Below are positions 1 through 12,406 of a stretch of 64,000 bases of DNA, one piece after another (the stretch's first letter is position 1; every line of letters begins with the position of its first letter). Origin of the DNA: Polytrichum commune (lineage: Eukaryota; Streptophyta; Polytrichopsida; Polytrichales; Polytrichaceae); contig OX485805.1 in NCBI GenBank assembly GCA_950295325.1, positions 39,543,501 to 39,607,500 of the forward strand, written 5' to 3'. The position numbers and the translations under genes were made by a program. The notes beneath the pieces were generated by a model. It ran no database searches and had not been told where the DNA came from. It was given only the letters and a program-made list of their open reading frames with translations.

Positions 1-2050
1 TACATTAGGCTTCATTATATATCCATATGTAATTTATACATAACACATGGTACTTTAGATTGTGCTAATTTACTTTTATATTTTTGTAAAATAGGTTAAT
101 AAAAATTGGAATGATTACAATTTTTGGAGGATGAGTGTGTTTAGAGGGTAAGTTAGGTTTAAAATAGCAGGGGTTCGTTGAAAACATGAATAATATTTCA
201 ATCATTATGGATGAACTTTGGTATGATGTGGATGAATGTTGGTTTGTTATGGATGAAACAAGAAAATGAGGTTTTAGAGGGTTTGATGCATGTTGAGCTA
301 GTTTTCCCTTTCAATTATCATTTTGCACATCTCCTCAGTTGTAGGGTCAACTAAATTGTTATAAACGTTTTTGTCATTTTGATATATTTTCTTAGTAACA
401 AACATCAAAAAACAATCAACTCCACTCCAATACCACAAGGATAAAATTTGAACCCCTACTTTTTATAAATAAAATAAGGTGTAATTTATTGCATAATTTT
501 GGGATTTATAATTACCTACAAAGTGGAGGAAAGTGGTGATAAGTAGTATTTTTTTAATCATACAATACCAAAAAGTTCAAAGAACTAGGTAAATAGCCCC
601 ATGTACCCCAAGTTTCTATAGAGATGCCTTCCTTGGGGGTCCAGTTGCAAGATTATGGTATTATTGTATTGGCATTCTAAAGCTAAAGGTATCTTTAAAG
701 TATAAATATGATGCTTCATACTCTAAGTGGATAGATGTCGATTCAATTATATTAGCCATGACAATGCCATATCAATCATCCTCCAAGTTGTATGCATTGG
801 ATAGCAATGATGTTGAGCGTCTTGTAGAATTTGTTTCTATTTGAGGTTAAGTTGGCAAGTTGCCTATGTGTATGCTAGAGCTTATTGGTTTATACTTGAA
901 CCATTTGTGATGCAATTATTATGCTACATCTCATCAATAAATGTATACCAAAAGCAATTTCATTGCTATGTCTTTGTGTATTGGCATCTGGAAAAATGTC
1001 TCTATTACTTCTAATCCTACTTTCAAAAATTTCAATTTTCTTAAGATAAATATACATTTATGGATATAAAACAAAAAAATGTAAAACTAATATGGTTATT
1101 ATAACTAATAACCATGCCATCAAAAGGCTTGAATTCCAACATTATGTAATTATAGGATCCTCAAAAATATGCCGGAAGATACCCCCCCGCGGGCAGGGTA
1201 GTTATGAACATATGTTTGGAGCTTGATTGTGCAAAGATTTTTATTTTATTTTTATTTCTTTGGTTTATTTTTATTTTATTTTGAAGATGTGTTCAACTAA
1301 TAAGACATGTTACTTAGATGTTATAGAAGTGGGTCTACTTCTATGACAGTGGGATGCTAGGAGTTCAGTCTAAATATGAGTATCTCCATATGTAGCTTTT
1401 TGAACATCCCATTGTTATATTTTGAGGGCCCACGGAATGAGAGTTGCATGCTGTGAGTAATGTTATCTTGTTTTTTAGTACCCACCAAATTGAAAACTAA
1501 TAGGTGTTCACAATGCACATTGATTTAAATATCTATTTTGGGAGGAAAACCCTCCACTTTATAGAAGTGGATCTATGTCAGAGGAGATCATTGAATCATG
1601 TAGCGAAGAAAATACCTTCCAAACTTCATAGATTGTTGCCGAAATTCAAATTATGGCTGAAACGGAGACCTACTTTTTTGAGGTACATGAAATTGAAGTA
1701 CTCGAATTATTTGTAGAACAAAAAGGACAACCCCATTGATCAAATCAGCCAAAGTCAACCTTTTAACACCTACTCATGACCATCTAGCTTGTGTGCCCCT
1801 AAGGTACGTGGCCCTATTGTGGACACTTCCAACTCTAGATACAATGTTGATCATTGATTGGGATCATAGCGTACATGTCCATCACGTCACGTCCACAGAT
1901 AGTGACATGACAACATACCAAAATTTGTAACACCGATCTGTTGGAAAGAAACAAAATGCATAAATTGCAGTCGATTAATAATCAACTGCAAATTAACGTC
2001 AACTAGAAAAAAATTATAAAAATAAAACCTTATTCGTTAGATTTTGTCAA
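1..2050. other. AT-rich intergenic DNA, nothing recognised
   Basis: I see no gene here. The open frames near 1504-1716 and 1736-1930 are short (70 and 64 codons), AT-biased and show no family resemblance. No terminal-inverted-repeat element could be delimited. Confidence 0.5.
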
Positions 2051-2234
2051 GTGCAATATGCAATTCAACAACAACAACAACAAGTGGGACGACACTCCCT
2101 AGTACTAAAACACATGTTTTTGATAGACTTCAAGGATGATACTTCTAATGAATCCAAATTTCGTAAGCCTAGGGTTCACAATGTGTTTGAACTTCAAAGG
2201 AATGGGACTTCACTTGGCCAAGACACCAGAACCC

Positions 2235-2275
<41 letters not shown>

Positions 2276-2556
2276 AGAAGAAGAAGAATAATAATGGGCA
2301 CCACCAATGATAGCCCTGCTACAGCAGTGGCGCCCTGCCTCTCACCCTTCCCCTCTTGCAATTCTACTGCCATGACTAAGTGCAGCAGTTTCCACGTCTC
2401 CGGCCCGTCTCCGTTGCAGAGCTCCACTAGCTCCCATCCGCCATAGCCAGCGCAAACCCTCGCCACCCCGTCCCACCCACTTCCCACACCGCCACCATCC
2501 CCAACACATCTCCGGGCCTCCGCGTCTGCGACACCAGCCCCTCCAGCTCCTCCACA
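2051..2556 (+). promoter_or_regulatory. Upstream/5' leader of the DUF1218 gene
   Basis: The DNA becomes GC- and CT-rich toward the start codon at 2557, as expected of a plant 5' leader. It contains an (AAT)n-(ATT)n tract at about 2235-2273 that is self-complementary and could fold into a hairpin, followed by AAG repeats to about 2290. An A-rich TATA-like stretch lies near 2010-2030, but no transcription start can be fixed from sequence. Long frames through the tract on both strands are low-complexity and not credible genes. Confidence 0.4.
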
Positions 2557-3132
2557 ATGGGCGCCGCGTCGTTTCTGGTGATCGGCATCACTCTGGTGTT
2601 CTACCTGACGGCCTTCGGCCTGGCGCTGGGAGCCATGGCGCGGCGCAGCAAGGGCGACTTAACAATGGTGGACGAAGACCTCGGGACGCTCAGGTGCCAA
2701 TACACAACCGACATTGCCACAGGTCTCGCGGCAGGTGCGCTGATCTTCTTGCTGGTTGCGCAGCTGTTCATTTCTGTTGTGACGCGCTGCCTGTGCTGTG
2801 GTGGGGCGGGTTACAAGCCTGGAAGTGCGAGAGTGTTGGCTGTCGTTGTGTTCATCTTCAGCTGGATCTCGTTCATTATCGCTGCTGCGGCTCTGCTTGC
2901 CGGCGCTAGCCAGAACAAGATCCAGACCAAGGGGCTGTTCTACTCTACTGGTCCTAATGTGACGTGCAGGCAAGTGCAGAAGAGCTTGTTTGCTGCGGGG
3001 GCGGCTTTTACGTTCATTACTATGCTGTTGGCTGAGGTCTACTATGTGCTGGTTTCTAAGGCCCGTGAAGGCGAGTCATGGCAGGCTTATAACCCTGGGG
3101 GTCCATCCGTTGGCATGTCAGCTTACAACTGA
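2557..3132 (+). CDS. DUF1218 four-pass membrane protein (MWL/VCC-like)
   Basis: A single-exon, 191-residue protein. Four hydrophobic segments are visible at about residues 5-27, 52-76, 91-117 and 143-166, matching the four-helix layout of the plant DUF1218 family (for example Arabidopsis MODIFYING WALL LIGNIN and VCC/DEAL proteins). The family signature region is present: Cys47 followed by a polar 'YTTDIATG' stretch, a long second helix with 'LLVAQL', then the Cys78-Cys80-Cys81 cluster. 'SWISFIIA' in helix 3 is also characteristic, and Cys137 lies in the loop before helix 4. The tail after residue 169 is short and polar. The start was chosen because it is the first ATG, has a strong context (ACAATGGGC), and the first helix begins immediately after it. 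Known family members affect lignin, wall composition and vein or leaf symmetry in endomembranes. The specific role here is unknown. Confidence 0.88.
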   Translation: MGAASFLVIGITLVFYLTAFGLALGAMARRSKGDLTMVDEDLGTLRCQYTTDIATGLAAGALIFLLVAQLFISVVTRCLCCGGAGYKPGSARVLAVVVFIFSWISFIIAAAALLAGASQNKIQTKGLFYSTGPNVTCRQVQKSLFAAGAAFTFITMLLAEVYYVLVSKAREGESWQAYNPGGPSVGMSAYN

Positions 3133-4400
3133 TTTTACTTCGCATCAGGTGATCAATGCATGTGTTCTTGATGCGGTTTCATCTTCTTGATGAATAAGTT
3201 ATGTAGTTTCTCGATTGCAGTTGTTATAAGTAGACATGTAGGACTCCATTTTTGGCATGCAAAGTCGAGTTCGGTCTGTACATTAAGTTGATCGACTCTG
3301 TAATATGGATCGGTGCCTTCGTATGTATGTACTCAATGGCATTAGATGGCTGGCTACATTGAAAATTGCTCTTGTGTACGTGACATTGCATTCTGACCTC
3401 TTCCTAATTGCAACTAACTGAGTAGCAGCTGCAATGTACTAGTATAAGACGTTAACCTAATTCTCTTCCTACCTCTTGATGCATTTCATCATCTCGATGA
3501 ATAAGGAGTGTAGCTGCCTGATTACATCACAGCTGTAGTTCTTTGAGTCTGATTTTGGTCTTGGCACTGATCTGTCCAATTGTCACAAGAACTAGGTGCG
3601 TGTTGCGGAGATTCACATTATACCATTACGTCTTGTGAAGCATGATTCATCAACATTTGTCGGGGGAATGAATGCACATTATCTGATGCTCAGTTCTCTA
3701 CAGATTTCTGACCATGTATGGTGCATGCAGTGTCTGTGAATTCTCCGCATGAATGATTTAGTGTCGTCACTCATACATTGCAAATGTGAGGATTAAATTA
3801 CTGACTTCGGTGAATAGATAGATCAATTCCATTATTCACCTCAACCTAATTGAAGAATTGATGGACTTCACATGCAATCCGCAATCCACTCAACGGCATT
3901 AGCTGGCCGGTCACTTCAAACATTGCTGTTACATTCATATATGACATCGCATTCATGATTTCATTCTAATTGCAATGCTTGTAAGATCGACAATGTGTGG
4001 CAAAATCGATGCCTTGTTAATGTTCATTTAGTCTGATTCTGGTCTCAATGTTTCTATGTCAAATGGTCATCACGAATTTAAAGGTTCGAATTTTGCATTT
4101 CTGTGTTGTACCATTACAGCTTGTGATGAAGCATTGCTTTTGGGGTTATTTCTACAGTTGCTCAAATCAACAATATCTCAAGATTTCTGACCATGTGTGG
4201 GGCATGCCTCTGGAATTCCTTGGCATGGATTATTGACACTTCGACATTGCAAATGCGAAGGTTTTGCTTACATTGATGATTGCTCATGTGGATAGATCAA
4301 TTCCATTTTTCACCTTGACCTAATTGCACGATTACAGATGTCAACTGATTGTAACGAATGCTAGACTTGATTGAAGGTGGCTCTGATATTGTTGAATCAT
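3133..4400. repeat. 3' region with diverged tandem duplication
   Basis: Downstream of the DUF1218 stop, a block at about 3338-3890 recurs in diverged form at about 3893-4340. Shared landmarks include a 'GGCATTAG(C/A)TGGC' start, a 'TTTCTGACCATGT(A/G)TGG' segment at about 3705 and 4180, and a 'GATAGATCAATTCCAT' segment at about 3820 and 4290. A smaller related repeat with 'GATGAATAAG' occurs near 3190 and 3498 and probably lies in the 3' UTR. No coding potential is seen. Confidence 0.55.
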
Positions 4401-5749
4401 TTCCTGCATTATCACTTGCATGTGATTGGCATTCATGGAATCACTAAAAGAGAAAGCAGAGTACCAAAAGTTCACTTCAAGAAGAACCTGAGATTCCGAA
4501 GTGTGAGATTATATTGAGAAGAATATGCAACATCAATGTTGGGTGATATCCAGTGGATTAGTAACAAAAATCAAGTTTCTTGTGGGTTTCGACCAAGAAC
4601 AAATTTGAGAATATTCCCTCGATATCTTCATGTCCATAATTCCTATGACTAGTAGGAAAATGGGTTTGAGAACATGAACAAATAATTTGCATCTCAAAAC
4701 GGATAGGTCCCGGACATTTTTGAACTTTATTAGCCATTGGGACATGAGCTTATTAGTGGAAAATGGTTCTTCAGGACACACTTGAACAAACAATTATGCC
4801 AAAAATTTGCACTAAATCCGTTGACATATTGGGAGGTGCACTTCCCAAGGTGGCAACAACTGGGATTATTATATAGAATTATTCACATGTATATCGCTTT
4901 CTAATAGTATCAATATGATTATTAACTTAGCATTTTACGTATGGTGATAAAGAGAAAATCAAGATGAATCCAATGATACCAAAATCTATGTCAATAGAAA
5001 AGTTCTAATATAAAATTTAATGGCTTAAATTTGTATAATAAGGTAATTTTATACTATGGGGGCCTAATGCAGACCTTAAATTGTTTTTTTCCATCTCATT
5101 AATTAATATAATAATCTATTATAACACAAATCAAGCATCATAGTAGAATATACAAGCATTATAGTATTTTTAGCCCAACCCACATTTTGAAGTTCTCTCT
5201 AATAACTCTATAATACATAAATATATAGCCACTGCTAGCTCTCAAATGATCTTATTATCCGAAGACCCCTGCAGTGTATCCCAATTATTTCCACCCTAGA
5301 GTGTAGTTACTCATTATTGGTTCAAAATGGGAATTGTCTCATATGGTTAGCGATTGTGAATCACAAAAGATTGTCATTTTTAATTTTCAGAAGTGGAAGT
5401 CATATCCAAAAGTTATCATCATTTAATGTAAACAAAGATTCTCTTGTTCTTTACAAGATCACAAAGACCATGCTTCCAGTTGTGACAATAATTGAACCTA
5501 TAGCGATGTCTATGTTTTGAGCACGTACTCCAACCTCATGGTAACATGTCTTTGTTTTTCTAGCGACCCCACTCAAATTACAACGTATCGAATGCTACAA
5601 TATCATTAATTTGTAGCATTTAATATTATTTTTTGAATTTTGTTGGTGCAAGGGAAGGTGTTGAGGTGGCTGATAACATCTTCAAACCGTCGTCCTAAAA
5701 AAAAACATATAGCAAAATGTCAAAAACATCATAGCACTAGAAAACCACC
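4401..5749. other. Intergenic, nothing recognised
   Basis: AT-rich sequence without a convincing gene. The 86-codon minus-strand frame at 4533-4793 and the plus-strand frame at 5317-5520 have no recognisable domain. Confidence 0.4.
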
Positions 5750-5752
5750 TAA

Positions 5753-6270
5753 GGGCCTGTTTAGACTTGGGGCCAAGGCCATTGGGAACGAAGGCCAATA
5801 TGCCCCATGTGGCATGCAAATGGGCCCCCAAGGCCATTAATAAGAAAGTAACCTAACTCCATTCATTGCTTTCATGTGTAAACCTATTTAGATGGGGTTG
5901 GGGCCATTTGGAGGCTGCAATTATGAGAGGGCTCCAACGTACTCATGAACTATTCTATGGATAATGATTAAAGTATAATAAATTTAGAATTTCTCCCCTC
6001 CTATTCAATGCTCAAAGAATAAACTACTACAAGCAAATAAAAGCTCTGACAATGGCCTCAACTAGAGGGAAAGAGTCCACAAGGTCGGGAGCTCTCTTTT
6101 CCAAGGCCTGAGGCCATTGTCATGATGAATAAAATAATTTATTTGTTAATTGGCCCCAACTCATGGTGTAAACTTGAAGAGGCGAGTCCCAACCTCTCTA
6201 CCAATGACAGGAGTGGATTTCTTGCACCCCAGCCCATTTTTGAGCCTTGACTCCAAGTCTAAACCCGCCC
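5753..6270. mobile_element. Tourist-like MITE with GGGCC termini
   Basis: The ends are imperfect inverted repeats. The left end begins GGGCCTGTTTAGACTTGG and the right end is CCAAGTCTAAACCCGCCC. The left end is preceded by TAA (5750-5752). The right flank reads CAA, which I take as a mutated TAA target duplication. GGGCC-type ends plus a 3-bp TWA target suggest a PIF/Harbinger (Tourist) non-autonomous element of about 518 bp. No coding sequence is inside. Confidence 0.6.
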
Positions 6271-6640
6271 CAAGTCTATGGAATTCGATCTTTGAATCAT
6301 AATGTCAAAATTGCTTCATGACCCAAAAAAATTAAATAACTATTTCCCAAACATGAGGAACATCAACCATTGGCATTGAATCAAGTCCTAACAACCATAT
6401 TATGAGAGACTTAAAGTCACACCTGAATCGCGAAGCCGGCTCGCAAGTCATCCACCATAGATCGTCCAAGCTCACATTGAGCACTAAGCCCCTCAAAAAA
6501 ACTTGCGGAATCGGCCACGGTTGTATCCTATTTCAACTTCAATCAAGATATATTAGTTCGGTTTCACTCTTCTTCTTTTTCCGCATCTTGTAACTCAGTA
6601 TATATGAGCTCTTTTTGATCCATAATTTTTTTTCTTAAGT
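6271..6640. other. Intergenic, nothing recognised
   Basis: Short spacer between a MITE and a SINE-like element. The 63-codon frame at 6402-6593 ends in a T-rich tract and looks spurious. Confidence 0.35.
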
Positions 6641-6641
6641 C

Positions 6642-6806
6642 TTTTTTTTTTGAAACACATGAGGCACTTGACCACCTGGGCAGTTTTTCTGTCAAGTAGA
6701 GAAATGATTTCATGGCTAGGAATCGAATCGCTAACCACTCTGTTTGGTTTGGGTACCTCTCCACTATCATCCGGTAGTTTAGGGTCATCGCGGACCACTT
6801 TCTTTG
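6642..6806 (-). mobile_element. tRNA-derived SINE-like element, copy 1
   Basis: Read on the minus strand, the unit carries an internal Pol III box A match (TAGTGGAGAGG at 6766-6756) and, 26 bases on, a box B-like match (GATTCGATTCC at 6729-6719). It ends in an A-rich tail of nine As (6651-6643 region). A diverged second copy lies at 26629-26790 in the same orientation with the same order of parts. This layout is that of a tRNA-derived SINE. The box spacing is slightly short and I could not define target-site duplications. Confidence 0.5.
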
Positions 6807-6809
6807 AAA

Positions 6810-8040
6810 GTTATTAGTGTACGACACACCTACTAGATGAGTATTCTAAAATGCGAGACATACATCACCTTTGAGAAGGTTTTGACTGCTCTATACTCAA
6901 TATCCGTTTTAGACTCACATACCTTAACCCCTTTTAATTGGAACATTCATTCAGTGTGGTGGCTCGGTGAGCATAATTCAATGATGAGAATCATCTCTTA
7001 TATAATGAGTGTAGGGTTTACCTAAGAGAGAGGCACGAAACGATTGAGTAAGCAACATGTAGCGACCTACTTGATGGCATGTTGACCCACCCACCCAATG
7101 TCCATCTACCTACATGTCTGCCTTTGTACTTGCCCATTTTGTTTCCAACTACCGTAAACAATGCACATGCATCACATTCATGGACCAAGCTGATAGATTA
7201 GTAAGAGGTAATGCGAAGGTAACATATATTAACCACGATAAATACTTATCAAAACCAACTACACATTAGCCTACAAATCTTGCCAATCTATAATTCATGT
7301 GCATGGTTGACATGTGCCAATACAACACATGCCAAATCAAAGTTTCACATGTCATATCATAATGTTCCATATGGATAATATGTACCATGTACATTAAAGG
7401 GTAGGTATAACCTCCTTATGAACAGACATATCAATTTTTTTTAAGATCTTCTTTATATACATTTAATCAAATTTGATATGATACTAAGGTCGAAGATCCA
7501 ATCAAGTTTCACCCACTTCCAATAACCTTGACAAGAACTCTAAATTTAAACTTTTTGATTACCTCAATTGTGGGGGCATGTAAGTTGATACACTCTCAAT
7601 ATATCCAATTGTTTTTATGGGAAAATCATATGTGACTCCTCAACAATTACTGGGATGTTGTGGTATTGAAATATTATAATGGGAAAAATCAAATTTCAAT
7701 GTCATGTTTATATATATTACGAATTGATGAACAATGACAATCAAATCAAAACATATGTTATAATATCATCACAACCATCCATGCAGATGCAAACCCATTG
7801 AAGGACCCTACCATACAATCAAACATGCTAAATTATTTTAAATGACCCTTGATCCAATCTTACTTAAATAGCGATTGCTTTGTCATTTTGGATGCAATAA
7901 AGAGTAATAAAAACATCTTTAAAATAGGGCACATTTCTTTATTCCAAAACACCACTACTTAACTTAGTATGTAGGATCTCTACATGTAGTTTCTTTTTAT
8001 TTTTTTAAATAAAGAAAATGTATGGCTTCATAGACGTAAC
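6810..8040. other. Intergenic; part of a dispersed AT-rich repeat
   Basis: About 7730-7865 resembles stretches at 33295-33605 and 54285-54595 (shared 'CCTACCATACAATC'-type core and a 'CTTACTTAAATA'-type end), so it is a dispersed repeat copy. The remainder shows nothing recognisable. Confidence 0.4.
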
Positions 8041-8044
8041 TCAC

Positions 8045-9715
8045 CAACTCCGCCAATTTTGATGTTGTCACTTCTAGTTGCTCCTTCAAGGTGCTCCGCA
8101 ATTCTTGGAACTCCTAGAAGTCACATCATACTACGGATGTTGAATGTTACACAACATTCACAAAGTAAAAATTACTATATTTCGTGAACACATTTCAAAA
8201 CAAATTATAACGTCATTATTTTGAATTGGAAGATTATGTCACTTACAAGTTTGAGTTGCTCAACCTCTACATTGAGTGACTCCCTCAAATCTCCAATCTC
8301 CTACTTTTAAGAAGATGCCCGAAACATGTCGTAAGTTTACAAACATGTTCGTACCAAGAGGTAATGCCCCCTTTTTTTTTTTAAAGAAAATTGCATTTAC
8401 ATGAAGTGAAAGTCAACACAAAATTTCAAAAATATTCAAAGGTACACAATCATTTAGATGAACTCAAAGACATTTCTTGATATTCACAATTTTTCAATAT
8501 TTGATTAGACTCTAAATAAAAAGAAATGTACATGAATTATCTAAATGACTCCGTTGTGCTCCTTTTATGAATATATATATCGTGACTTGTTGTCATGAGG
8601 ACTTCATCAAACTTTGCATTACTATTAGATTCAACTTTAAAACCGTGTCTTACCAAAAAAAAAATATTAATAATAATAATAAATCTCGCATGAAGCTTAC
8701 CAAAATTTTGGTAAAGAAATGGCCTTTGTGGTGAACTCTATCTAGTCTACTACTATAGGTTGATAGCAAGATGGGAAACAATTGCCCAATATTTACTTTA
8801 TATTGGAGAAAGGGCTTAGGCACTTTGTAAAAACATTTATGAAAATTTACACAAACATGTTTGTGTGTGTGTGTGTGTGTGATATTGTAGGCACATGACA
8901 TATTGTAGTGAGACTTTTCCCACACTTTTCTAGCAGTCTCCGCTTCTTTTAAGTTTTTAGGACTCTTGATTCTGAGATATTATGTTTGTAACCTATGAAT
9001 GCTAGCTTTACTCCATGTGAATGTCGAAGTGAATGCATGTGTGATGCGCATGGTAGGTACAGTGGTGTTGTAAGTGCATGTGAGTTGTTGACTTTGGCCT
9101 CATTCCAAATTACACCAGATGTCCTAATATTTGGACATCTTTATGATTATTCTTCAATTTAAGCCATCTAACTCATTAATTTCCAAAAGAAGTAGGCTTA
9201 GTTTTTTTTAATTAGTTCCCGTCCATCCTACTATCAACCTATGGTATGTGAATATGTATCATCCTTGTAAGGATTATTAATTGGCATTCTGAAAAACGAA
9301 CTTACCTCTTTGTATGATTCCATTTGTGTGTCCAACTTTCCCCGCCAATCTTTAAGATCCTGCAAGAAACTATTAAATTGATTTTACCATTTTAAACTAG
9401 TTGGTTTTGTATTCAGACTTATTTTTGTCTTTGGTAATGTTGGTTTCTAGAGAACGGTATCATACTTTGGAAGCTTTGAATTGAAGCTTCAAAATCAATA
9501 TATTTACTCTATGCAATTATTAGATCCTCAAGATAATTATAATTTTCCCACAACAAATCAAATACATAGTGGATAAGTCAATAGAATATGTTGATATTTT
9601 TATTTATTTTTGGTTAATTTGTGCATGGACAAGTGTCATTAACCTAATTTTATTTACTCACATGCTTGAGATTTTGCACCCGATTGAGAAGTTCCGTCCT
9701 CGACTCATCCAAACC
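8045..9715 (-). CDS. Spliced coiled-coil gene or gene remnant, unknown
   Basis: Four short stretches look like real exons. Each is bounded by AG upstream and GT downstream and all are in phase 0. In transcript order they are 9715-9662 (54 bp, GLDESRTELLNRVQNLKH), 9359-9306 (54 bp, DLKDWRGKLDTQMESYKE), 8300-8247 (54 bp, EIGDLRESLNVEVEQLKL) and 8113-8045 (69 bp, 23 residues starting EFQELRSTLKEQLEV). The acceptor TTTCTTGCAG and donor GAG|GTAAGT around the second are near-consensus. The peptides are charged, Leu/Glu-rich and heptad-like, as in coiled coils. A possible further exon lies at about 8900-8960 (KEAETARKVWEKSHYNMS), but its splice sites are poor. The ends of the gene were not found. 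It may be the tail of a transposon-encoded protein or a decayed host gene. I do not recognise the family. Confidence 0.4.
8862..8881. repeat. (TG)n microsatellite
   Basis: About ten TG units, probably inside an intron of the putative coiled-coil gene. Confidence 0.9.
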
Positions 9716-12296
9716 CTAGTAGTGGAACCATGTAAACCTTCAAAGTCACATTTGGTTATGCACCGGTTTTTCACTCCACACACACACACATATATATTTA
9801 TTTGCATTCCACTTCTATGGCCAAAAATTCAACTTTATTTCTCTAGTAGGGTGTTGAAAGCTGTCAAAATTGAAAATAACATGGGCCAATATATTATATT
9901 ATGTTAAATTTCATTTTTGAGTGTGAGAATATATTTGTAAGATAATTATATTTATTTCTTTAAATAGACATTTATTTCTTTAAAATAATAAATGGCTGAT
10001 GATTGTTATATTATACCGAAATGCTTATATATACTTTCCAATTCCTGGTCCAAGCCTTGCTTAAGGCAACTAGTGTAAGACGGATTGGGACTTCAAAATC
10101 GTTTCAAGTTTAACCATTTATGTGATCCAATTTCAAACGTTCTTCCTACTTTGGATGAAAATTTATGTTGATCATTTGTGGTGGTCTAAGCGCAACCATG
10201 GAGCCTAGAGAGAGTTATTCATACGACATCATTCAAGAAATCTAAATTTTATCTTTTAAAGTTTCAAGTGACTTGTAGTGAAATCCAAGGTAACAAAGTA
10301 GAGTTGGAATGATGTCATTTATATACCACTTAGGAGAATATAAGATAAGTTTTGTATTGTTTTATACCCATAGATACGAATTTTTGAAAAGGATATTTTT
10401 GTTCACGACATTAGCCAAGTATTTTATATCACACAAGAGCCTTCATTCCTACTCTTGTCCACAAAGTGATACCCACCAAATATTGAAATTTGACTAGTAT
10501 TCCAAATTTTGATATAAGATGTGTAAGATCTATGATATTGTTATTGACATTGTGTGTTGATTGTGATGCATTCTTTTGTTATACTACCACTCCAACGATA
10601 GTTTGAACATATTGGTATATGACTCATTTAAGTTTGAGGACCTCTTACAGGTGGTAGCTTCATATTTGCAATACAAGACTCTGATAAACAATCGTCATTG
10701 TTTGTGTCCTGCAAGAAACGAGAGATCGATTGTTCATTCCATTGCATTCAAAAAAGTGAAGTTCCTCTTGGCTCGTAATCAAACATACGTCAATTTAATG
10801 CTTTTAAATGGTGAGATACATGTCAGAATATTACTTTGAACTTTTAAATGATGATAGAAATCATAATCATAACTATAATTATAATTTTGTTATCATGCAA
10901 ATGTTGGTTCCTTTAAGAAGAAGCGACCATGGAGAGAGAACCATTCAACTTCATATCATTGCCACCTTCCAATTGTGGGCTATTTCAATCTAAGGTTGAC
11001 AAGTGTGTGCGCAACACATGATGCATATAATGTGCACTAAAACAAGTTTATACTGAAATCATTTATTGATTCAATTGAGTCTTAAGCATGAAAGACAAAA
11101 AATACATATGTTTCGATATAATGCATATATCATTGTACAATGAGTCTTCAAATGGATAAAATATTATTTGTGATGTACAAATAAATTTGAAAACCTTCAA
11201 TCATGACTAATATTATTTCCAATATGAATTTGAGGATGAACTATTGCATGCAAGGATTTACATAGATTCTACAAAATTGAGTACCTCAAGGACCGCGTGG
11301 GGTTGGTAAGAATGTGACATTTCCATCGCGACACGCAATCGGAACAAAGTTGGCTTCTTTGGTTCTTGACTTAATAGACACCCAATGTAAGATACGTAAA
11401 GGGGGGAAATCCTCAAACTTGAATCATTCTATTTTATAAGCAACCCTAAATTTCAAAGACAAAACCTACAATGTCCTCACATTTCTATCACACATTTGGA
11501 ATATGCCCCAATATTATGCTAATATAAGATGAAACATAATTCCCATTGGGAGGGAAGAGATTGCATCCTCCGATTTCATTTTTCTAGAATGAAACCACCC
11601 ATTCAAACACATTCACCTTGTTTATAAAAATCCAAATGATTTAAGAAATCGATTACAAAGTACTTCAATGATGTGACGAATTCCCTTCACTGTAAAATTA
11701 TTTCACAAATTAGATGATGGTCATTGCAATGGGTGGACCTGGCTTGTGATTGCTTGCCACTCAGTCGTGTCCATCCGAGGACAATTATCTAGTCCTTAAA
11801 ACAAAGCACTAGACATAATGTTTTCTTGTAAGTGTGTAGCACAGTGACTACCAAAAACTTGGGAAATTATGTCTTAATTGGAAAGAATTTGAAGGCAATC
11901 GGATGGAGCATATTCCCATGGGGTGGACTCTTCATACCACGTATGAACTAACGTGAGTGTAATAAGGGGTGTCATTTAAGACAATACTGTACATAGTAAG
12001 CATAAGGGAGAAGTATTTTTTTTTCTCTAGTGTGTACATTTAGAAAGGCTATTAAGATTTGTGAAGTAAATGTAGATTCACAAAAGGGGTTCTAAGATTT
12101 AGAGGGAAATTTGACAATAGATGTGCTAGTTTCATCCAATTTACATTTCCATGCATTGTTGTTTGATGGTGATAGCTCCAATGACTCGTATATGCAAAAG
12201 AGGCCTATATATTACATGATTTATGTATTTGCAAATGTAGTGGAGGAACTTATCACGTTCAAGTGAAAAGCATGGTATAAATACATGTACATTTTT
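9716..12296. other. Intergenic, nothing recognised
   Basis: AT-rich sequence with only short open frames (largest about 87 codons at 10576-10839), none with recognisable domains or splice-supported structure. A short (CA)n run lies at about 9778-9790. Confidence 0.4.
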
Positions 12297-12297
12297 T

Positions 12298-12406
12298 TTC
12301 TCTATAAAATTCTCATATATTTCATAGTCACCCATGCACGTCGTTTAGGTTTCCAATGAAGAGCATGCATGGGTGATTATGAATTACACGAGAATTTTAT
12401 AGAGAA
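12298..12406. repeat. Near-perfect inverted repeat (foldback)
   Basis: Arms 12298-12338 and 12366-12406 are 41 bases each and complementary except for a few positions, with a 27-base loop. The outer ends are TTCTCTATAAAATTCTC and GAGAATTTTATAGAGAA. It could be a small foldback MITE or a long RNA hairpin. No target duplication is obvious. Confidence 0.7.

Noticed and set aside
2194-2557. Minus-strand frames of 97 and 71 codons overlapping the DUF1218 leader
   Set aside because: They translate the AAT/ATT microsatellite and the GC-rich leader of the plus-strand gene; composition is repeat-driven.
4082-4092. GGTTCGAAT box B-like motif as a tRNA gene
   Set aside because: No box A at tRNA spacing and no cloverleaf arms around it.
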